Of a stretch of DNA of 64,000 nt, positions 55,798 through 64,000 are shown piece by piece. The position numbers were made by a program, and so were the translations under genes. This DNA comes from Paenibacillus aquistagni (GTDB lineage: Bacteria; Bacillota; Bacilli; Paenibacillales; Paenibacillaceae), in the NCBI RefSeq assembly GCF_900177815.1, contig NZ_FXAZ01000004.1:1-64000 (forward strand), in the 5' to 3' direction. The notes under the pieces were generated by a model. That model was given only the letters and a program-made list of their open reading frames with translations, had not been told where the DNA came from and searched no databases. The stretch's first letter is position 1. Each line of letters begins with the position of its first letter.

Positions 55798-57819
55798 ATG
55801 AAGAAGGCAGATTCGTTATTGAGCAGCAGACGGGCTGCATGGAGGGTGGATGCGCGGTTTGAGCCGTATCCAAGAGCTTGTCAACGAAAGTCATGGGAGC
55901 AGCTCCCTGACACGGTGCGAGACTTATGGATTCAAGAGGGGGAAGGTGAGCTTCATAAAGCGTGGCCTATGCTGACGGCAGCCCTGTATATGGACTATAG
56001 TCGAAACGGAGTGCGTGATGCCTACCAAGACCCAACCTTTATGCGCAGACAGCGTCTTGTGAAGCTGGTAATGGCAGAATGCATGGAATATGAAGGACGT
56101 TTTCTAGACGAGATCGTAAATGGAATTTGGGCGATATGCGAGGAATCGACGTGGTGCTGGCCGGCACATCTGAACAATATGGATACGCTTAAGCTTGATC
56201 CGCTGCCTGATGTGGATCAGCCGATTATCGATCTTGGCGCTGGAGAGACGGCGGCGCTGCTGGTGTGGACATACTACCTTTTGCGTGATGAGCTTGAGAA
56301 GGAGTATCCTCGGGTGACCTTGCGCTTGAACAGAGAGCTGCGGGTTCGCATTCTTGAGCCGTATGATCAGGAAAGCCGGTTCTGGTGGATGTCATTTGAC
56401 CCTGATGAGCTGATTAACAATTGGAATCCTTGGTGCAACTCGAATGCACTGGCCGTGCTGCTGATTGCAGAACAGGATGAGGAACGCAAGGAAAGAGTAA
56501 TGGAGAAGCTGCTTCGCAGCCTGGATCGTTTCATCAGCGCTTATGAAGAAGATGGCGGATGCGATGAGGGGCCTGCGTACTGGGGGCATGCAACGGGTGC
56601 CTTGTTCAATGCACTGGTCTCCCTGTCTGAGGCATGTCCGGCTTACCGTGAATGCTTCGATAATCAAAAAATTCGAAATATGGCTCGTTATATCATGAAC
56701 ATGTATATCGGCGAAGGCCAGTTTATTAACTTTGCGGACTCAGCTGCTAAGCTTAAGGTGAAGGCAAGCTTAATCTATGCCTTCGGCAAAGCGCTTAAGG
56801 ATGATGAGCTCCTTCAATTCGGCAGAGTGATGTATGCGAGACAAGGCGGTTATGAGCATTGGCGCGATGAGGAGTTTCTATACCATTTTCAGCTCATCTT
56901 AGGAGAGTTGTTCCATACCTCAGAGTTGTGGGAGGAGAGCTCGGATACTGCAGCTGGGCTTGTTGCTAAGCACACCCCCGACATGCAGAGCGCGGTTCAT
57001 CGTCAGAACCATACGGGACCTAGTTCCCTTCTAGAGCTGTCTCAAGATGTATGGATGAGCAGCATCGAGGTAATGGTTGCAAGAGAAGCTTCGGATGGCC
57101 GCGGCTTATGTCTTGCAGCCAAGGGCGGACACAATGATGAGAGCCACAACCACAATGATATAGGAAGCTTCATCGTTTATCTTCATCAGAAGCCGGTGCT
57201 GATTGATGTAGGCGTAGGCGTATATACATCGAAGACGTTCAGCAGCGAGCGTTATACGATCTGGACGATGCAATCTGCCTACCATCAGACACCAACTGTA
57301 CATGGAAGGACGCAGGAAGGCGGCAAGGCTTATCGAGCGAGCGAAGTGCAGTATGAAGCCAATGGAGGCTTAAGCTGTCTGACGCTGGAGTTGTCTAAGG
57401 CTTATCCGCAGGAAGCGGGAATAAAGCAATGGCAGCGCCGCATCGCATTGTCTAGAGCTGCGAAGGGTTCTCAGCATTTGAAGTCGGAAGTGGTCATCTC
57501 GGATAATGTACTATTGGATGGAAGCACAGATGAGGTGGAGCTTCATTGGATGAGTGCGATTGAGCCCGTTGTTGAAGATTCTCAATGGCAGGTCATGGTG
57601 GATGACAATGAAGGCATACAGGCGGTGCTGGAATTTGATCCAGAGTTGTGGACGTTAGTGGTGGAGACGATTAATCTAACCGATCCTAAGCTAACAGCGG
57701 TGTGGGGGGATGCGATCTATCGTACAACGATGCGCACCAGCATGCCGATAACAAGTGGAGCATGGCAGTTTAAGCTTAGAGAAAAAAGAACAACGAGCAG
57801 CATAACAGCTTTGGCTTGA
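55798..57819 (+). CDS. Heparinase II/III-family protein
   Basis: 673-residue protein. The N-terminal half (about 60-390) is an alpha/alpha-toroid-like helical domain. The heparinase II/III-like beta domain follows with GGHNDESHNHNDIGSFIVY near 441-459, which holds the family's histidines. There is no signal peptide, so it should act in the cytoplasm, splitting uronic-acid-containing or related oligosaccharides after import. AGAGGAG lies ten bases before the ATG. It is divergent from an AraC sensor and next to the importer at 49693. The exact substrate (alginate, glycosaminoglycan or other) cannot be told. Confidence 0.85.
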   Translation: MKKADSLLSSRRAAWRVDARFEPYPRACQRKSWEQLPDTVRDLWIQEGEGELHKAWPMLTAALYMDYSRNGVRDAYQDPTFMRRQRLVKLVMAECMEYEGRFLDEIVNGIWAICEESTWCWPAHLNNMDTLKLDPLPDVDQPIIDLGAGETAALLVWTYYLLRDELEKEYPRVTLRLNRELRVRILEPYDQESRFWWMSFDPDELINNWNPWCNSNALAVLLIAEQDEERKERVMEKLLRSLDRFISAYEEDGGCDEGPAYWGHATGALFNALVSLSEACPAYRECFDNQKIRNMARYIMNMYIGEGQFINFADSAAKLKVKASLIYAFGKALKDDELLQFGRVMYARQGGYEHWRDEEFLYHFQLILGELFHTSELWEESSDTAAGLVAKHTPDMQSAVHRQNHTGPSSLLELSQDVWMSSIEVMVAREASDGRGLCLAAKGGHNDESHNHNDIGSFIVYLHQKPVLIDVGVGVYTSKTFSSERYTIWTMQSAYHQTPTVHGRTQEGGKAYRASEVQYEANGGLSCLTLELSKAYPQEAGIKQWQRRIALSRAAKGSQHLKSEVVISDNVLLDGSTDEVELHWMSAIEPVVEDSQWQVMVDDNEGIQAVLEFDPELWTLVVETINLTDPKLTAVWGDAIYRTTMRTSMPITSGAWQFKLREKRTTSSITALA

Positions 57820-57892
57820 TGGAAAGGATGCTGCTAGCTGTTGAACTTTGATATCTGTCTTGATTGCACATGAAAAAACTTGAGAACACACG

Positions 57893-57944
57893 AAAAAAGC
57901 ATCTAGTCTATCTCCCTTGCGCAAAGGAGAAGAGTAGATGCTTT
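57893..57944 (-). terminator. Terminator of tRNA-Arg
   Basis: On the minus strand GCATCTA pairs with TAGATGC, with an inner TCTCC/GGAGA stem, followed by TTTTTT. On the plus strand the T tail is shorter, so it may also serve the heparinase gene. Confidence 0.75.
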
Positions 57945-58021
57945 CAATGTAATAAATACATAGCCTAAATGTTGCATACCTGGTCCTCATCTAATGAGGA
58001 AATCCATCGATCAGGAAGTTA

Positions 58022-58096
58022 TGGCGCGCCCGCAAGGAATCGAACCTTGATCTCAGGCTCCGGAGGCCTACGTCATATCCATTGGACCACGGGCGC
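58022..58096 (-). tRNA. tRNA-Arg (CCG)
   Basis: 75-nt cloverleaf on the minus strand with acceptor GCGCCCG/CGGGCGC, anticodon CCG in GCCTCCGGAGC, T loop GTTCGATTCC and encoded CCA. Single tRNA gene with its own promoter and terminator. Confidence 0.94.
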
Positions 58097-58123
58097 ATCA
58101 TGTACTGAAATGGTGCAAGACAC

Positions 58124-58152
58124 ATTGTACCGCATTCAGATTAAAAGTGCAA
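58124..58152 (-). promoter_or_regulatory. Promoter of tRNA-Arg
   Basis: On the minus strand TTGCAC (58152-58147) and TACAAT (58129-58124) are 17 bases apart, 28 bases before the tRNA. From 58153 to 58348 nothing else was recognised. Confidence 0.72.
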
Positions 58153-58348
58153 CCAGAAACCGAACGCCTTTAATGAAGATAACGCACTGAGAATGCAAGC
58201 AAAATGCAAGAACAATCTCTGTTCAAAAGTGCGTCATTTTGTTGCTGTGATGGGCCTATCCAACCCTCTGACGTTTTTAATAATTGCATTTAGGGTATGA
58301 ATAAAGATGGATGCATTTGTTCACCATAGACTCGGGATATATGCAGGC

Positions 58349-58377
58349 TTGCAAGTTCCTAGGAAGTCGGTTAGAAT
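58349..58377 (+). promoter_or_regulatory. Promoter of the cggR-gapA operon
   Basis: TTGCAA (58349-58354) and TAGAAT (58372-58377) are 17 bases apart; the predicted transcript start is at about 58384, at the edge of the CggR operator. Confidence 0.72.
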
Positions 58378-58382
58378 GTAGG

Positions 58383-58418
58383 TGGGACGAAAAAAGTGTT
58401 ACATGGACATTTTGCGTC
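58383..58418 (+). promoter_or_regulatory. CggR operator
   Basis: The layout TGGGAC-N6-AGTG-N4-ATGGAC-N6-CGTC has exactly the spacing of the published B. subtilis CggR operator, CGGGAC-N6-TGTC-N4-CGGGAC-N6-TGTC, with some base changes. As in Bacillus it lies just downstream of the promoter, so bound CggR would act as a road-block released by fructose-1,6-bisphosphate. Confidence 0.7.
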
Positions 58419-58464
58419 CCAGTATGATTCTCACAGTTTCTGGGGAGTGCAGGAGTGGAGAGAA

Positions 58465-60559
<2,095 letters not shown>

Positions 60560-60577
60560 TCTCATAGCACGAACAAT

Positions 60578-60611
60578 CAAAGAGGAGTAACCATTTTTGG
60601 GCTCCTCTTTG
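60578..60611 (+). terminator. Hairpin between gapA and pgk
   Basis: CAAAGAGGAG pairs perfectly with CTCCTCTTTG around about 14 bases. No T run follows, so it may be a partial terminator or an mRNA-end stabiliser that lets gapA be made in excess. Confidence 0.5.
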
Positions 60612-60707
60612 GTTCAGTTGCGGACTTTTTTTATCTTGTATTACCAACCAACCATAGATAGAGATGAAAGAACGGACCAACGTTGATTTCATCAAAACCA
60701 TTTCAAA

Positions 60708-60760
60708 TATAGATAGAACCTTTATAGATAGAACCTTCCATATAGAACCTAGATATAAAC
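60708..60760 (+). repeat. Short tandem repeats before pgk
   Basis: TATAGATAGAACCTT occurs twice head to tail (60708-60722, 60723-60737), followed by degenerate units ATATAGAACCT and AGATATAAAC. They lie 50-100 bases before pgk in an AT-rich 190-base gap. Function unknown; the TATAGAT/TATAGAAC elements could act as alternative -10 boxes. Confidence 0.6.
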
Positions 60761-60807
60761 ACGATAAAGAACCGAAATAGATGCACGATCGATAGGAGGA
60801 CATGGAG

Positions 60808-61989
60808 ATGAATAAAAAGAGCGTACGTGATATTGATGTGAACGGAAAGCGCGTGTTTGTGCGCGTTGATTTTAACGTGCCATTGGAAAATGGTAAGATT
60901 ACAGATGATACTCGTATTCAGGAAACACTTCCAACGATTAAGTTTTTGATTGAGCAAGGTGCAAAAGTGATCTTGGCTAGCCATATGGGTCGTCCAAAAG
61001 GTGAAGTGGTTGATTCCATGCGTCTTACACCAGCAGCGGCTCGTCTTGGCGAATTGCTTGGCAAGCCGGTTAAAAAGCTGGATGAGTCCATCGGCGAAAA
61101 TGTCAAAGCAGAGATCGCGACAATGGAAAACGGTGACGTTGTTGTATTGGAAAACGTTCGTTTCCACAAAGGGGAAGAAAAGAACGATCCTGAACTTGCG
61201 AAGCAATTCGCTGAGCTTGCAGACGTATTCGTAAACGATGCGTTTGGTGCGGCTCACCGTGCTCATGCTTCTACAGAAGGTATCGCGCATCATCTTCCAG
61301 CCGTTGCAGGTCTGTTGATGGAAAAAGAATTGAGCGTGCTTGGCAAAGCATTGTCCAATCCAGAGCGTCCATTCACAGCGATCATCGGTGGCTCCAAAGT
61401 TAAGGACAAGATCGATGTCATCAATAAGATGATCGAGATCGCGGACAACATCATTATCGGCGGCGGACTTGCTTACACGTTCTTCAAGGCTCAAGGCCAC
61501 GAGATCGGCAAATCCTTGCTTGATGAGACGAAGCTTCAAGAATCCCTTGGCTTCATCGAAAAAGCAAAAGCAGCCGGTAAAAACTTGTACTTGCCAGTAG
61601 ATATCGTTGTTGGCGATGATTTCAGTGCTTCCGCGAACACACAAGTGGTTAGCATCGACAGCATCCCAGCTGACTGGGAAGGTCTTGATATTGGACCGAA
61701 GACTCGCGAGATCTATGCAGATGTAATCAAGAACTCGAAGCTTGTTGTATGGAACGGACCTATGGGCGTATTCGAGATCGAGCCATTCTCTCACGGTACT
61801 CGTGCAGTAGCACAAGCTTGTGCAGACACAGATGGCTACACCATCATCGGTGGCGGTGACTCCGCAGCAGCAGTAGAGAAGTTCAACATGAAAGACAAGA
61901 TGAACCACATCTCTACTGGCGGTGGCGCATCCCTTGAATTCATGGAAGGTAAAGTACTTCCAGGCGTTGTAGCATTGAACGATAAGTAA
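60808..61989 (+). CDS. pgk: Phosphoglycerate kinase
   Basis: 393-residue ATP-forming enzyme of glycolysis. The N-terminal substrate site [20 protein letters not shown], the hinge and nucleotide site GGSKVKDKI, and the C-terminal [15 protein letters not shown] with TGGGASLEF are all present. ATG 60802 is one base after AGGAGGA, so ATG 60808 is preferred. Strong codon bias. Confidence 0.96.
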   Translation: MNKKSVRDIDVNGKRVFVRVDFNVPLENGKITDDTRIQETLPTIKFLIEQGAKVILASHMGRPKGEVVDSMRLTPAAARLGELLGKPVKKLDESIGENVKAEIATMENGDVVVLENVRFHKGEEKNDPELAKQFAELADVFVNDAFGAAHRAHASTEGIAHHLPAVAGLLMEKELSVLGKALSNPERPFTAIIGGSKVKDKIDVINKMIEIADNIIIGGGLAYTFFKAQGHEIGKSLLDETKLQESLGFIEKAKAAGKNLYLPVDIVVGDDFSASANTQVVSIDSIPADWEGLDIGPKTREIYADVIKNSKLVVWNGPMGVFEIEPFSHGTRAVAQACADTDGYTIIGGGDSAAAVEKFNMKDKMNHISTGGGASLEFMEGKVLPGVVALNDK

Positions 61990-62006
61990 GCAGGAGGGCA
62001 GCCTAA

Positions 62007-62789
<783 letters not shown>

Positions 62790-62790
62790 G

Positions 62791-64000
62791 ATGTCCGCAC
62801 CTAGACCAGTAGCCCTTATCATCATGGACGGCTTCGGCCTTCGCAACACGGTTGAAGGTAATGCGGTTGCGCAAGCTAACAAGCCGAATTATGATCGTTA
62901 TATGAGCATGTATCCAAACACGACTTTGACAGCTTGTGGTGAAGCGGTAGGCTTGCCAGAAGGTCAAATGGGCAACTCTGAGGTAGGTCACTTGAATATC
63001 GGTGCAGGCCGCATCGTATATCAAGACTTGACTCGCATCACGAAGTCCATTCGTGAAGGAGACTTCTTCCAGAACGAAACGCTGCTTGAAGCGGTTAAGC
63101 ATGCAAAAGACAACAATAGAGCCTTGCATATCTATGGCTTGCTGTCCGATGGCGGCGTGCACAGCCATATTGACCATGCGCTTGCGATGCTGGACTTGTG
63201 TAAGCAAGCTGGCTTGTCTGATGTATATATCCATGCCTTCTTGGATGGTCGCGACGTTGCGCCTGACAGCGCAGTCGGCTATATCAAGAAGCTGCAAGAC
63301 AAGATCGCTGAAGTGGGCATAGGCAAGATTGCGACCGTTCAAGGCCGCTACTATGCGATGGACCGCGATAAGCGCTGGGAGCGTGTAGAGAAGTCCTATC
63401 GTGCGATGGTATATGGCGATGGACCTACAGCGCAGGATCCGATCCAAGCGGTTGAGGAATCCTATGCAGCTTCGGTATACGATGAATTTGTAATGCCTAC
63501 AGTCATCGTAGACAACAACAATGAGCCAGTAGGCTTGGTTCAAGAAGGCGACGCTGTCGTGTTCATGAACTTCCGTCCTGACCGTGCGATCCAGCTCGGA
63601 CAAGTGTTTACGAACGAAGACTTCCGCGGCTTTGACCGTGGTCCGAAGTTCCCTAAGAACTTGCACTTCGTGGCATTGACACTGTTCGCTGAGACTGTTG
63701 GCGGATATGTAGCTTACTCTCCAAAAGAGCTCGACAATACGCTTGGCGAGGTTCTTGCTCAACAAGGCAAGAAGCAGCTTCGTATTGCAGAGACAGAGAA
63801 ATATCCTCACGTTACCTTCTTCTTCAGCGGCGGCCGCGATGTTGAGCTGCCAGGAGAAAAACGTGTGTTGATCAACTCGCCGAAGGTGGCAACGTATGAT
63901 CTGCAGCCAGAGATGAGCGCTTATGAGGTAGCGGAAGCTGCTGTCAATGAGATCAACTCTGACGAGTTCGATGCGATCATCCTGAACTTTGCGAACCCTG
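62791..64000 (+). CDS. gpmI: Cofactor-independent phosphoglycerate mutase (partial)
   Basis: The first 403 codons of the Mn-dependent 2,3-bisphosphoglycerate-independent mutase; the gene runs past the window end (usual length about 510). [11 protein letters not shown] holds the metal Asp13, and Ser63 in [13 protein letters not shown] is the phosphoryl-carrying nucleophile. [29 protein letters not shown] and MNFRPDRA build the substrate domain. ATG directly after tpiA, with GAAGGGG inside the end of that gene. Confidence 0.95.
   Translation, partial: MSAPRPVALIIMDGFGLRNTVEGNAVAQANKPNYDRYMSMYPNTTLTACGEAVGLPEGQMGNSEVGHLNIGAGRIVYQDLTRITKSIREGDFFQNETLLEAVKHAKDNNRALHIYGLLSDGGVHSHIDHALAMLDLCKQAGLSDVYIHAFLDGRDVAPDSAVGYIKKLQDKIAEVGIGKIATVQGRYYAMDRDKRWERVEKSYRAMVYGDGPTAQDPIQAVEESYAASVYDEFVMPTVIVDNNNEPVGLVQEGDAVVFMNFRPDRAIQLGQVFTNEDFRGFDRGPKFPKNLHFVALTLFAETVGGYVAYSPKELDNTLGEVLAQQGKKQLRIAETEKYPHVTFFFSGGRDVELPGEKRVLINSPKVATYDLQPEMSAYEVAEAAVNEINSDEFDAIILNFANP

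Overview
The window looks like a chromosomal segment of a Paenibacillus-type member of the Bacillales. The basis is gene content, Gram-positive ribosome binding sites (AGGAGG types, with several GTG and TTG starts), many membrane AraC sensors next to lipoprotein-dependent sugar ABC importers, and gene order shared with Bacillus subtilis (hprK-lgt-ppaX, the his operon, trxB-rapZ-yvcK-whiA-crh, clpP, cggR-gapA-pgk-tpiA-gpmI). No phage, insertion sequence or CRISPR array was seen. The species cannot be named from sequence reading alone.

Layout. 1-1010: 3' end of a 23S rRNA gene, then eight tRNA genes (Ser, Met, Val, Thr, Asp, Phe, Tyr, Lys) and a terminator, with no 5S gene in between. 1130-3527: a PucR-type regulator and a stand-alone MsmX-type sugar-importer ATPase. 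3728-7113: hprK, lgt, ppaX and a hexapeptide acyltransferase. 7216-9744: a secreted polysaccharide deacetylase and a membrane acyltransferase. 10099-17132: complete histidine operon hisZGDBHAF(IE). 17133-17849: an unusually long non-coding gap with a Fur/PerR-like palindrome. 17850-25284: TPR protein, trxB, glcK, rapZ, yvcK, whiA and a crh/HPr-like gene. 25425-33148: a divergent AraC sensor plus a sugar ABC importer and an oxidoreductase. 33299-35114: an AT-rich secreted FN3 protein and a Cu/Zn superoxide dismutase lipoprotein. 35406-38270: TrmB regulator, TauE/SafE exporter and an ornithine-cyclodeaminase-family enzyme. 38373-40170: an exo/endonuclease/phosphatase-fold protein and a SIMPL protein. 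40276-44435: polyamine importer potABCD behind a leader of about 320 nt. 44805-48331: asparaginase and an AraC sensor. 48686-49408: clpP under CtsR. 49498-57819: a second sugar ABC importer, a third AraC sensor and a heparinase II/III-like enzyme. 58022-58152: tRNA-Arg. 58349-64000: the cggR-gapA-pgk-tpiA-gpmI glycolytic operon, cut by the window end in gpmI.

How the parts fit. Carbon catabolite control is the main thread. HPr kinase/phosphorylase, the pyrophosphatase that removes its PPi product, and an HPr/Crh protein with both His15 and Ser46 are all here. Near-perfect CcpA (cre) sites lie in front of the first sugar importer (28063), the asparaginase (44805) and the heparinase gene (55717). 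Both sugar importers lack an ATPase gene, and the orphan MsmX ATPase at 2364 can plausibly power them. A shared AAAAAGT-containing motif lies at promoters linked to the AraC sensors. The most original structure is the potABCD leader, which carries two anti-Shine-Dalgarno copies and three complementary copies, one of them the potA ribosome binding site. That is the design expected of an RNA switch.
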